From Streptomyces rubellomurinus (GTDB taxonomy: Bacteria > Actinomycetota > Actinomycetes > Streptomycetales > Streptomycetaceae): a stretch of DNA of 46,957 nucleotides. Shown in pieces: positions 8,156-15,549 of this stretch. A model generated the notes under the pieces. That model had not been told where the DNA came from, made no database searches, and was given only the letters and a program-made list of their open reading frames with translations. Within the stretch, counting starts at the first letter, position 1. Every line of letters begins with the position of its first letter. The position numbers and the translations under genes were made by a program. Location of the stretch: the NCBI RefSeq assembly GCF_000961885.1, contig NZ_JZKH01000065.1:1-46957 (forward strand), given 5' to 3'.

Positions 8156-8183
8156 CCCTGTTTCAACGCCCGTTGAAACAGGG
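8156..8183. promoter_or_regulatory. perfect 28-bp palindromic operator candidate
   Basis: Two exact 13-base arms (CCCTGTTTCAACG / CGTTGAAACAGGG) separated by only two bases. It lies in the middle of the 230-bp divergent region between the CorA-like/GNAT gene and the DUF2690 gene. The two-base spacer suits a dimeric repressor site better than an RNA hairpin. The core TTTCAACG-N2-CGTTGAAA resembles TetR- or LacI-type operators in symmetry; the regulator is not evident. Confidence 0.6.
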
Positions 8184-8296
8184 CGACGCGACCGCGGGCG
8201 GCCCCGATGCTGGGACGGCAGGGCGGACCGGGCAGCGGACCGCCCCACACCCGAAGCCGTGGACCCACCACGGCACGTGAAGGGGGATCGACCGAC

Positions 8297-8731
8297 ATGC
8301 GCAAACACCTCGCCGTATCGCTCGCGTCACTGACGATGGCCCTGGGCGCACTGACCGCGGGCGTGGGCGCGGGCACCGCCTCGGCACAGCCGGCCAGGAC
8401 CTCGTGCTACGCCGAGAGCTGCAGCCACCTGAACCCGTACAAGACCTACTGCTCCTCGGACGGGCGCGAGATCTACAGCGCGCCCAACGAGCTGCGCCAC
8501 GTCGTCCACCTCTACTACAGCCCGTCCTGCCGGGCGGTGTGGGCCGAGTCCTGGGCACCGGCCGGCGACACGATCAGGGTCGAGCGCGCCGGCAACCCGT
8601 CGGTCTACAGCCAGGACGTCACGGACGGCTCGCACGCGTGGACCGGGATGATCAACGACGCCGGGTACACCGCGCACGCCATGATCAACGACGACGGCGT
8701 GAACGTCTGGGGCCAGACCGGCGACTACTGA
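8297..8731 (+). CDS. secreted DUF2690-type protein
   Basis: 144 residues from ATG 8297 (AAGGGGGAT upstream). The signal peptide covers residues 1-30 (cleavage expected after TASA). The mature part has the DUF2690 pattern: CYAESCSHLNP, a third Cys (YKTYCSSDG), a strand VHLYYSPSCRAVWAESWAP and a two-strand end (AYTAHAMIND-like). Four cysteines probably form two disulfides. Members of this family are exported streptomycete proteins of unknown role. The gene diverges from the CorA-like/GNAT gene around the perfect palindrome at 8156-8183. Confidence 0.85.
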   Translation: MRKHLAVSLASLTMALGALTAGVGAGTASAQPARTSCYAESCSHLNPYKTYCSSDGREIYSAPNELRHVVHLYYSPSCRAVWAESWAPAGDTIRVERAGNPSVYSQDVTDGSHAWTGMINDAGYTAHAMINDDGVNVWGQTGDY

Positions 8732-8751
8732 CCGCCGCCGGCGGGGCGAGG

Positions 8752-8786
8752 GCGTCGCGGCCCGCCCGGGGGAGGGGCCGCGACGC
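8752..8786. terminator. bidirectional terminator hairpin
   Basis: A perfect 12-bp stem (GCGTCGCGGCCC / GGGCCGCGACGC) with an 11-base loop, between the convergent genes ending at 8731 and 8808. Confidence 0.75.
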
Positions 8787-8807
8787 GTGCGCCACCTCGG
8801 CCGTCCG

Positions 8808-9653
8808 CTACCCGAGGGCGAGCATCGCGGCGGCGACCTCGCCCGCCGCCGCGTCGGGGATCACGGTGGCGGCCTCGTCGAGGACGAGCAGCCGCGCCCC
8901 GGGGATCTCGCGGGCCAGCGCCCGGCCGTTGCCGAGGGGGAAGAAGCGGTTGCGGCGGCCGTGGACGACGAGCGCGGGCACGGCGATCCCGGGCAGGCGC
9001 TCGCGCCAGCGGGGCGTGCAGTCGAGCCGGGAGAACACCAGGCCCAGCTGGTTGGCCAGGTGGACCGGGGCAGCGGCGGCGGGGGTGCGCTCCCACACAC
9101 GGGCGGCGAGGGCGCGCGCCGCCGCCGGGTCGTCGCCCAGGATCCGCGCGCCGGCCGCCGCGAACTCGGCCACCGCCTCGCGGTCGGCCCAGTCGGGCGC
9201 CGCCCGCGCGAACAGCCGGCCCATCGTCGCCCCGTCGTGGCCGGGCAGGTCGTCGTCGGGCGGGCCGGGGGCGACGGGGCGGGTGCAGGCGAGGGTGAGC
9301 GCGCGGAACGCGCCCGGGTGGTCGAGCGCGGCCACCTGGGCGACCAGCCCGCCCACGCCGATCCCCGCCAGGTGCACACCTGCGCCGCCGCCGAGCGCGC
9401 CGGCCAGGGCGGCGGCGTCGGCGGCGAGGGTGCGCAGGGTGTAGGCGGGCGCCCGCGGGTCCGCCGTCGTCGACTCCCCGCTGTCGCGCAGGTCGTAGCG
9501 CACCACCCGCCGCCCACCGGCGGCCAGGCGCCCGCACAGCGCGTCGGGCCAGGACAGCATCGTCGGCCCGCCCGCGAGCAGCACGAGCGGCGCGCCCCGG
9601 GCACCGAACGACTCGACGCCCACCGCGATCCCGTTGACGTCGACCGTGGTCAC
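8808..9653 (-). CDS. alpha/beta hydrolase homolog lacking nucleophile Ser and catalytic His
   Basis: 281 residues from GTG 9653, which overlaps the stop of the preceding DHFR-like gene (GTGA), so the pair is translationally coupled. The fold is a plain alpha/beta hydrolase (LVLLAGGPTML oxyanion strand, YDLRDSGES, cap region, VPALVVHGRRNRFFPL). The nucleophile elbow reads LAGIGVGGLVAQ, so the Ser of GxSxG is Gly. The place of the C-terminal His (usually GHG) reads EAATVIPDAA. Both changes are direct readings of clean codons. A hydrolytic role is therefore doubtful; it may bind a ligand or act as a pseudoenzyme. Confidence 0.85.
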   Translation of the reverse strand: MTTVDVNGIAVGVESFGARGAPLVLLAGGPTMLSWPDALCGRLAAGGRRVVRYDLRDSGESTTADPRAPAYTLRTLAADAAALAGALGGGAGVHLAGIGVGGLVAQVAALDHPGAFRALTLACTRPVAPGPPDDDLPGHDGATMGRLFARAAPDWADREAVAEFAAAGARILGDDPAAARALAARVWERTPAAAAPVHLANQLGLVFSRLDCTPRWRERLPGIAVPALVVHGRRNRFFPLGNGRALAREIPGARLLVLDEAATVIPDAAAGEVAAAMLALG

Positions 9654-10270
9654 CGCGCGCCCATGTCGCCCGTCGCGGGCGTCCCGCCGGCCAGGGCGTA
9701 GCGCAGGAACACCGTGCCCTGCGGGCCGGTCACCGCAGGCTCCAGCAGCGTCAGGTTCGTGGGCACCGCGCCGCCGTCGAACACCTTCTTCCCGACGCCG
9801 AGCACGACCGGGTGCACCCACAGGTCGAGGCGGTCGAAGAGCCTGTCCCGCAGCAGGCTCTGCACCAGGTCCAGGCTGCCGACGACCGTCACGTGCTCGT
9901 GCCGCTCGCGCAGCGCGCCGACCTCGGCGCCCAGGTCCGGCCCCAACTGCACCGACCCGGCCCAGGAGAGGTCCGGCGTGCCGCGGGAGGCCACGTACTT
10001 GGGGACGCGGTTGAACAACCCGGCGAACCCGCCGCCCCCGCCCTCCTCCTGGTGCGGCCAGTACGCGGCGAAGATGTCGTACGTGCGCCGCCCCAGCAGC
10101 AGCGCGTCCGTGCCCTCGTACGCGGCCTGGATCTGCGCCCCGGTGACCTCGTTCAGCAGGGGCACCTGCCAGCCGCCGAACGGGAAGCCCGCCGGGTCCT
10201 CGTCCGGCCCGCCGGGCGACTGCCCGACGAGGTCGAGGGTCGCGAACAGCTCGATGTGGATCAGGCCCAT
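9650..10270 (-). CDS. dihydrofolate-reductase-like (RibD C-terminal domain) protein
   Basis: 206 residues from ATG 10270 (GGGAG upstream). The pattern is that of the stand-alone DHFR/RibD-C family: FATLDLVG near the N-terminus, ALLLGRRTYDIFA, KYVASRGTPDL, a nucleotide-binding strand-helix HVTVVGSLDLVQSLLRDRL, and DRLDLWVHPVVLGVGKKVF. These proteins are presumed NADPH-dependent reductases of unknown substrate; they are not the folate enzyme. It is the upstream member of a coupled pair with the nucleophile-less hydrolase. A second, different member lies at 45507-46088. Confidence 0.88.
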   Translation of the reverse strand: MGLIHIELFATLDLVGQSPGGPDEDPAGFPFGGWQVPLLNEVTGAQIQAAYEGTDALLLGRRTYDIFAAYWPHQEEGGGGGFAGLFNRVPKYVASRGTPDLSWAGSVQLGPDLGAEVGALRERHEHVTVVGSLDLVQSLLRDRLFDRLDLWVHPVVLGVGKKVFDGGAVPTNLTLLEPAVTGPQGTVFLRYALAGGTPATGDMGAR

Positions 10271-10420
10271 GCCGTACTCCCGATGAATGGATTCGTCCCC
10301 GTCGAGAGGTAGACCCCCGCAGGCCGGAAAACTCATCGCCGCGCCGTCACCCGATGTCCTCCCCGGCCCCGGACGTCGACCGGCAACCGCGCCGCCGACG
10401 CCGCCGAAGGCCCGCCCCGG

Positions 10421-11086
10421 TCACTGGCCGCCCTGGCCGGCGCTTCCCATCGGGCCGATCTTCACCGGGGTCCCGCCGGCGTCCGTGACGGGCAGCGAGC
10501 CGGCGCCCGGCCAGGCCAGGGTCACGGACTGGGTCTCGTCCGGCGGGGTCACCACCAGGCCGGTGATCCGCACGCCGGATCCGCCCGAGGTGTTGGCCGG
10601 GTAGCTGATGCCGAAGTAGGTCGACTTGCCGGCCGCCACCACGCCCGCGACGACCGGCTCGCCGGAGCGCTTCGCGGACACGGTGCCCGCGGAGGTCTTC
10701 AGGTCGACGCCCGCGTATCCGGAGAGCGTGCAGTCCTTGCCGCTGTGGTTCTTCAGCTCGACCACGACGGTGTTCTCGGCGTCGCCGGTGATGGTGCGGT
10801 CCGCCGCGGTGACGGTCAGGTCCGCGGTCCGGCACTTGGCGCCCTTCCCCGCCCCGGTGGAACCGGCCGGCGCGGCGGTGGGCGGCGCACCGGCCTTCCC
10901 CGTGCCGCCCTTGCCCGCTCCACCGGGGGAGGCCCCGCCGGACGCGGCCGGCGCGACGCTCGCCGCCGCGGTCGGCGCAGCGGTCGGGGCGCCCTGCGCG
11001 GAGCCCGTCCCGTCGTCCTGACAGGCGGCGAGCGAGCAGGCGGCGGCGACGGCCAGGGCGGCGAAGGCGAACTTGCGGACGCGCAC
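10421..11086 (-). CDS. DUF4232 lipoprotein
   Basis: 221 residues from GTG 11086, with a GGAGG at good distance. The leader ends in a lipobox SLAAC (Cys 22), so the mature protein is anchored to the outer face of the membrane. Residues 23-75 are a Gly/Ala/Pro/Thr linker. Residues about 76-215 are a DUF4232 beta-sandwich (CRTADLTVTAADRTITGDAE; VVELKNHSGKDCTLSGYAG; GISYPANTSGG). Two cysteines in the domain (C76-type and the KDCTL Cys) probably pair. Such lipoproteins are common in streptomycetes; the function is unknown. Confidence 0.88.
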   Translation of the reverse strand: MRVRKFAFAALAVAAACSLAACQDDGTGSAQGAPTAAPTAAASVAPAASGGASPGGAGKGGTGKAGAPPTAAPAGSTGAGKGAKCRTADLTVTAADRTITGDAENTVVVELKNHSGKDCTLSGYAGVDLKTSAGTVSAKRSGEPVVAGVVAAGKSTYFGISYPANTSGGSGVRITGLVVTPPDETQSVTLAWPGAGSLPVTDAGGTPVKIGPMGSAGQGGQ

Positions 11087-11391
11087 GGCGGGTTCCTCCA
11101 GGCGGGGCGAACGGGCTTTCCGAAAACCGGGACCGCCCCACCCGGACGAACCGTTGCACCCGCCCCGCCCCCACAACAGTGCTGTGACACGAACGACCGC
11201 ACCCCACCCGCCCCGCCGCCCGCCGCACCATACCGCCGACCTGCCCGAACACCGCCCCACCGCACCACCGCGCACCACCGACACCGCCCCCGACCGCCGG
11301 TACACACCCGTGACCCGCACCACCTTGACGACCTACGGTCGAGGAGGATGGAGCGACCCGTCCACCACGAACGACACCGGAGAGAACCGAC
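11087..11391. other. divergent promoter region
   Basis: 305 bases between the lipoprotein and the dehydrogenase, which start in opposite directions. It holds a small palindrome ACAGTGCTGT at 11176-11185 and a TTGACG at 11325-11330 that could serve as a -35 box for the rightward gene, although I find no convincing -10 partner. No gene is seen. Confidence 0.45.
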
Positions 11392-12351
11392 ATGACGCTG
11401 CGCTGCGCCGTCCTGGACGACTTCCAGAACGCCGCGACCACCCTCGCCGACTGGTCCCCGCTCGCCGGCCGGGTGGACGTCACCTGCTTCCGCGAGCACT
11501 TCACCGACGAGAAGGAACTCGCCCGCGCCCTCGCCGAGTTCGACATCGTCGTCACCCTGCGCGAACGCGTCGCCTTCCCCGCCCCGCTGTTCGCCGAGCT
11601 GCCCCGGCTCAAGCTCCTCATCGCCTCCGGCATGCGCAACTCGGTGATCGACCACGCCGCCGCCGCGGCCCACGGCGTGACCGTCTGCGGCACCGCCAGC
11701 TCCTCCACCCCGCCGGTCGAGCTGACCTGGGCGCTGCTGCTCGGGCTGGCCCGCGGCCTCGTCACCGAGAACACCGCGCTGCGCGAGGGCGGCCCCTGGC
11801 AGAGCACGGTCGGCCACGACCTGCACGGCCGAACCCTCGGCCTGCTCGGGCTCGGCAGGATCGGCAGCCGGGTGGCCCAGGTCGGGCTCGCCTTCGGGAT
11901 GCGGGTGCTGGCCTGGAGCCACCACCTCACCAAGGAGCGGACCGACGAGATCGGCGTGGAACTGGCGGCCTCCAAGGAGGACCTGCTCGCCGGCAGCGAC
12001 TTCGTCTCCGTCCACCTGGCACTGAGCGAGCGCACCCGCGCCCTGATCGGCGCACCGGAACTGGCCCTGATGAAGCCCGGCGCCTACCTCGTCAACACCT
12101 CCCGGGCGGCGATCGTCGACCAGGACGCCCTCCTGGCCGCCCTGCACGGCGCCCGCATCGCCGGCGCCGGCGTGGACGTCTTCGACGTCGAACCGCTGCC
12201 CGCCGACCACCCGATGCGCTCCGCCCCCCGGCTCCTGGCCACCCCGCACCTGGGCTACGTCTCCCGCGCCAACTACGCCACCTACTACGGCCAGGCCGTC
12301 GAGAACATCGAGGCCTTCCTCGCCGGCTCCCCGGTGCGCACCCTCCCGTAG
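11392..12351 (+). CDS. D-2-hydroxyacid dehydrogenase family protein (NAD-dependent)
   Basis: 319 residues from ATG 11392 with GGAGAG in front. It has the two-domain layout of the family: an N-terminal substrate domain, then the NAD-binding Rossmann motif LGLLGLGRIGSRVA near residue 150. The catalytic triad is intact: Arg 238 (NTSRAA), Glu 267 (VDVFDVEPLP) and His 286 (TPHLGYVS). Reactions in this family are reversible reductions of 2-oxoacids to D-2-hydroxyacids (phosphoglycerate-, glycerate- and hydroxypyruvate-type). The short N-terminus (CAVLDDFQNAA) is like the actinobacterial group of unknown substrate. The DUF2165 gene follows within 10 bases and may be cotranscribed. Confidence 0.9.
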   Translation: MTLRCAVLDDFQNAATTLADWSPLAGRVDVTCFREHFTDEKELARALAEFDIVVTLRERVAFPAPLFAELPRLKLLIASGMRNSVIDHAAAAAHGVTVCGTASSSTPPVELTWALLLGLARGLVTENTALREGGPWQSTVGHDLHGRTLGLLGLGRIGSRVAQVGLAFGMRVLAWSHHLTKERTDEIGVELAASKEDLLAGSDFVSVHLALSERTRALIGAPELALMKPGAYLVNTSRAAIVDQDALLAALHGARIAGAGVDVFDVEPLPADHPMRSAPRLLATPHLGYVSRANYATYYGQAVENIEAFLAGSPVRTLP

Positions 12352-12361
12352 CCTGGTGCGC

Positions 12362-12904
12362 ATGCCGACCACCCGCCCCCGGGGCCCGGCCCCCACCACC
12401 GGCGAGCGCCTGCTCGCCCTCGGCTCCCTGCCCGCCGCGGCGGCCGTGCTCACCGGCACGAACGCGCTCTACCTGCTGCTCGTGGTCTTCGGGAACGTCA
12501 CCGACTTCGCCACCAACCAGCACTTCGTCCAGCACGTGCTGGCCATGGACACCACCTTCCGGGACGAGCACCTGATGTGGCGCTCCATCACCTCCCCGGC
12601 CCTGCAGAACACGGCCTACGTCGCGATCATCGCCTGGGAGGCGCTCAGCGCCCTGGTGCTGACGGCGGGCACGCTCGCCTGGTGGCTGCGCCCGCAGCGG
12701 GCACGCCGGCTCAGCAGCCTGGGCCTGCTGCTGATGCTGCTGCTCTTCGGAGCCGGGTTCATCGGCATCGGCGGCGAATGGTTCGCGATGTGGCAGTCCA
12801 AGACGTGGAACGGCCTGGACGCGGCGATCCGCAACGTCACCCTGGCGGGACTGGCCCTGGTGGTGGTCAACCTGCCGCACCGCCCGCCCGCCCCGCCGCC
12901 GTGA
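12362..12904 (+). CDS. DUF2165 membrane protein
   Basis: 180 residues from ATG 12362; a GTG at 12356 is an equal alternative because no clear ribosome site is present. Four hydrophobic helices (about residues 20-40, 85-105, 117-140 and 155-173) alternate with conserved DUF2165 segments: NVTDFATNQHFVQHVLAMDT after the first helix, WRSITSP, and FIGIGGEWFAMWQSKTWNG after the third. The conserved Trp/Gly motif is a hallmark of the family, whose role is unknown. It follows the dehydrogenase almost directly, which suggests one transcript. Confidence 0.88.
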   Translation: MPTTRPRGPAPTTGERLLALGSLPAAAAVLTGTNALYLLLVVFGNVTDFATNQHFVQHVLAMDTTFRDEHLMWRSITSPALQNTAYVAIIAWEALSALVLTAGTLAWWLRPQRARRLSSLGLLLMLLLFGAGFIGIGGEWFAMWQSKTWNGLDAAIRNVTLAGLALVVVNLPHRPPAPPP

Positions 12905-12908
12905 GACA

Positions 12909-12942
12909 CCCCGCCCCGGCGCCCGCAGGCACCGGAGCGGGG
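12909..12942. terminator. terminator-like hairpin
   Basis: Arms CCCCGCCCCGG and CCGGAGCGGGG pair at 10 of 11 positions around a 12-base loop, right after the DUF2165 stop and ahead of the convergent TPR gene. Confidence 0.6.
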
Positions 12943-12947
12943 ACGAA

Positions 12948-13013
12948 CCGTCACGACCGCACCGTCACGGCCGAGCCGTCACGGCCGAGCCGTCACGGCC
13001 GAACCGTCACGCG
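12948..13013. repeat. 14-bp tandem repeat (about 4.7 copies)
   Basis: Units start at 12948, 12962, 12976, 12990 and 13004 with the consensus CCGTCACGGCCGAG; copies 2 and 3 are identical, the others differ by one to three bases. The unit length is not a multiple of three. The last copy supplies the stop codon (13007-13009) of the minus-strand TPR gene, so a change in copy number could alter its last residues. Confidence 0.85.
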
Positions 13014-14353
13014 AACCGCGAGCTGCGCACCGGCCCGGCGGAACGGACCCGGTCACGCGGGCCCACCGCCGGCCAGCCGCCCGAGCCGCCCGCGCGGGCG
13101 GCGAAGGCCGCCAGGGCCTCGTCCGCGTCCGGCGGCGTCTGCCCGTCCCCCTGCGGCGCCACCGGGGCGGCCGCCAGGATCGCCTCGGCGAGTTCCTCGG
13201 CCGAACGCCGATCGCTCTCGCCCTCCACCCGGTCGCCGTCCTCGTCGAAGCGCAGCCCGGCCTCCCACGGAGCGCTCACGATCTGCCCCAGCAGGGTGGA
13301 CACGTCGGCCGTCACGGCCGGCGGGTCGGTCCAGCACGTGGCGTGCTCGAAGAGCAGCTGCCCCTGCGTCCGCTCGTGCAGCTGCGCGACCACGGCGGGA
13401 TCGCATGCGTTGAGGTCGTACGCGACCACCAGCACCCCCGGCACCCCCGGCTCGAACGGCGCCGCCGGCACGCCGAGCAGCCGCGCCGCCGCCAGCCCCA
13501 GCGCCCGGCTGCCCCGGTCGGCCAGCAGGGCGACCGAGACGGGCGTACGGCCGGTGGCGGCCAGCACGGCCCGCAGCCGCTCCAGGCCGTGGCGGCAGTG
13601 CTCGAAGTCGTCCTGCAGGTAGGCCCAGCGGCCGGTCATGCCCTGGTCGAAGCCGTGCGGCGACAAGGTGGTGAGCAGGCCGCCGGTGAGCACGTAGTGC
13701 CACCCGCGCAAGTCCCGCTCGTCGACCGGGGGCAGCGCCGCGGCCCGCTCCAGCATCCGCCCGACGCGCTGGCCCGGGCCCGTCCAGACGCCCTCGGGGG
13801 CCGACAGCGCCCCGTACACCTCCCGGGCCAGCGCGACCCGGCCGCTCATCAGCGCGTTGTAGACCGTCAGGTACCGCTCCGGCCAGTCACCGAGCAGCGC
13901 GTCGTGCTCACGCAGCACGGCCAGTGCCTCGGCGTGCCGCTCGCAGCCCTCCAGGGCGGAGACCAGCTCCAGCAGCACCTTGCGCAGCCCGATCCGGGGG
14001 GCGTCCTGCGCCTTGGGCCTGCGGCGGAACAGGCCGCCGCGCGCCGGGGCGGCGGGCGGCGCCTGGACCAGCCGCAGCGCCTCGCGCAGCGCGGGCACGG
14101 CCACCGCGTCGATGCCGCGCTCGACGCAGGCGTAGCCGTAGGCGTACAGGTGCTCGGCCTGCCCGGGCCCGGCCGCCAGCGCTGTCGACGCCCGCGCCAG
14201 GTCCTCGAAACCGGCGCCCCGGGCCAGCTCGGCCACCAGCGGTGCGACGTCGGCGCTCGGCAGCCGGTCGGCCGCCGAGCGCAGCACCCGCATCGAGCCC
14301 TGCGGGTCGCCGGACTCGAAGAGCTTCCAGGCTTCGGACAGTTCGGTGGGCAT
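13007..14353 (-). CDS. TPR-like repeat protein of unknown function
   Basis: 448 residues from ATG 14353 (GGAG upstream). The first 200 residues are paired amphipathic helices of TPR type (LSEAWKLFESGDPQGSMRVL; HLYAYGYACVERGIDAVAV; EAHALAVLREHDALLG-like). The second half has a mixed strand/helix domain with RGWHYVLTGGLLTTLSPHGF, GRTPVSVALLADRGSRALGLA, GVLVVAYDLNACD and FEHATCWTDPP, which I cannot place. There is no signal peptide or membrane segment, so it is cytoplasmic. It lies 89 bases after the LodB-like gene on the same strand and could belong to that operon. The stop codon sits within a 14-bp tandem repeat. Confidence 0.8.
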   Translation of the reverse strand: MPTELSEAWKLFESGDPQGSMRVLRSAADRLPSADVAPLVAELARGAGFEDLARASTALAAGPGQAEHLYAYGYACVERGIDAVAVPALREALRLVQAPPAAPARGGLFRRRPKAQDAPRIGLRKVLLELVSALEGCERHAEALAVLREHDALLGDWPERYLTVYNALMSGRVALAREVYGALSAPEGVWTGPGQRVGRMLERAAALPPVDERDLRGWHYVLTGGLLTTLSPHGFDQGMTGRWAYLQDDFEHCRHGLERLRAVLAATGRTPVSVALLADRGSRALGLAAARLLGVPAAPFEPGVPGVLVVAYDLNACDPAVVAQLHERTQGQLLFEHATCWTDPPAVTADVSTLLGQIVSAPWEAGLRFDEDGDRVEGESDRRSAEELAEAILAAAPVAPQGDGQTPPDADEALAAFAARAGGSGGWPAVGPRDRVRSAGPVRSSRFA

Positions 14354-14442
14354 GGGTCTCCGCAGGTCGGGGATGGGTCGCAGCCCCAGATGATCCCCGC
14401 CCGCGCCCCGCCCGGGCAACCGACTTATCCACCCGGCGCCCC

Positions 14443-15549
14443 TCACCACCTCGCGTCGTGCCGCAGCTCCTGCCCGCGCCGGCGCCAGAACGGGCTCAGC
14501 GGCCAGCGCCGCTCCTGGCCGTACGCGTGCGCGTGGTTGTGCCGGTAGGCCGCCGCGATCCCGTCCAGGAACGCCGCGTAGTCGGCGAGCGCGGCGCCCG
14601 CCCGGGCCTCGTCGGCGAGGCAGCCGGCCACGGCCCGCCCGGCCCGGGCGCCGGTGTGCAGCGCCGTCAGGATGCCCTGCGAGGACAGCGGGTCGAAGGC
14701 CAGCGCCGCGTCCCCGGCCGCCACCCAGCCCGGGCCGGCGCACGGCTCCAGCCGCAGGCCGTGGGCGGGAGCCCAGCGCGGCACGGGAGTTGGATCCGTC
14801 TCGTGCCCGGCCACCCGGCGCCGCACGTGCACGGTGCGCCCCAGCGCCTCCCGAAAACCCCGCGGGGTGCGCAGCGCCGGGTCGACCAGGTCGGTGTCGG
14901 TCAGATGGGCCACCAGGCGCCCGGCCGGGATGCGGGTGGTGTACCACCAGCCGTTCGCCGCCGCCTCCACCAGGGTGCGGGCCTCCAGGCCGCGCTCGGG
15001 CAGGACCACGTACGCGGCGACCAGCCGGTCCTGGCGCCGCCGGTGGCCGCCGCGGCGCCCGATGACGCAGCGCCGGCCGGTCGCGTCCACCACCCAGCGG
15101 GCGGGCAGCCGCGTCGTGCGCCCGCGCTCGCGCACCACCACCGGGCCGTGCGCGAGCCGCTCCAGCACCCGCGCCTGCCGCAGTTCGGCGCCGGCCGCCA
15201 CGGCCGCGTCCCGCAGGAAGGCGTCGAAGCGCAGCCGGTCGAGGTGCCAGCCGTGCCCGTACGGGTCGAACAGGTGGCTGCGCCCGTGCAGCCGTGGCGA
15301 GCCCCAGGCCGCGTACGTGCCGGTGGACACCGGGTGTCCCGCGGCCAGGAAGCCGTCCAGCAGGCCGAGGTCGGCCAGCAGCGGGCGGACGGCGGGCGGC
15401 AGGAACTCCCCGATCTTGACGGCGGGTCGACCGCGGTTCGGGCCGCCGTCGTCCAGGAGCTGGACGCGGTGGCCGGCCCGGGCCAGGACGAGCGCGGCGA
15501 CGGCGCCGGCGGGGCCGGCGCCCGCGACGACGGCGTCGGGGTGGCTCAC
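14443..15549 (-). CDS. LodB-like FAD-dependent oxidoreductase
   Basis: 368 residues from GTG 15549, overlapping the stop of the LodA-like gene (GTGA). N-terminal FAD-binding Rossmann motif AVVAGAGPAGAVAALVLARA, then KIGEFLPPAVRPLL, a middle strand VVDATGRRCVIGRR, and the second FAD motif GDAALAFDPLSSQGILTAL near residue 290. This is the pattern of LodB/geranylgeranyl-reductase-type flavoproteins. LodB proteins are needed to build the cysteine tryptophylquinone cofactor in their cognate LodA. Coupling to the gene upstream makes this role very likely here. Confidence 0.87.
   Translation of the reverse strand: MSHPDAVVAGAGPAGAVAALVLARAGHRVQLLDDGGPNRGRPAVKIGEFLPPAVRPLLADLGLLDGFLAAGHPVSTGTYAAWGSPRLHGRSHLFDPYGHGWHLDRLRFDAFLRDAAVAAGAELRQARVLERLAHGPVVVRERGRTTRLPARWVVDATGRRCVIGRRGGHRRRQDRLVAAYVVLPERGLEARTLVEAAANGWWYTTRIPAGRLVAHLTDTDLVDPALRTPRGFREALGRTVHVRRRVAGHETDPTPVPRWAPAHGLRLEPCAGPGWVAAGDAALAFDPLSSQGILTALHTGARAGRAVAGCLADEARAGAALADYAAFLDGIAAAYRHNHAHAYGQERRWPLSPFWRRRGQELRHDARW

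Noticed and set aside
8156..8183. Palindrome as a transcription terminator or CRISPR repeat
   Set aside because: The two-base loop is too tight for a good RNA hairpin, it lies between divergent rather than convergent genes, and there is only one copy.
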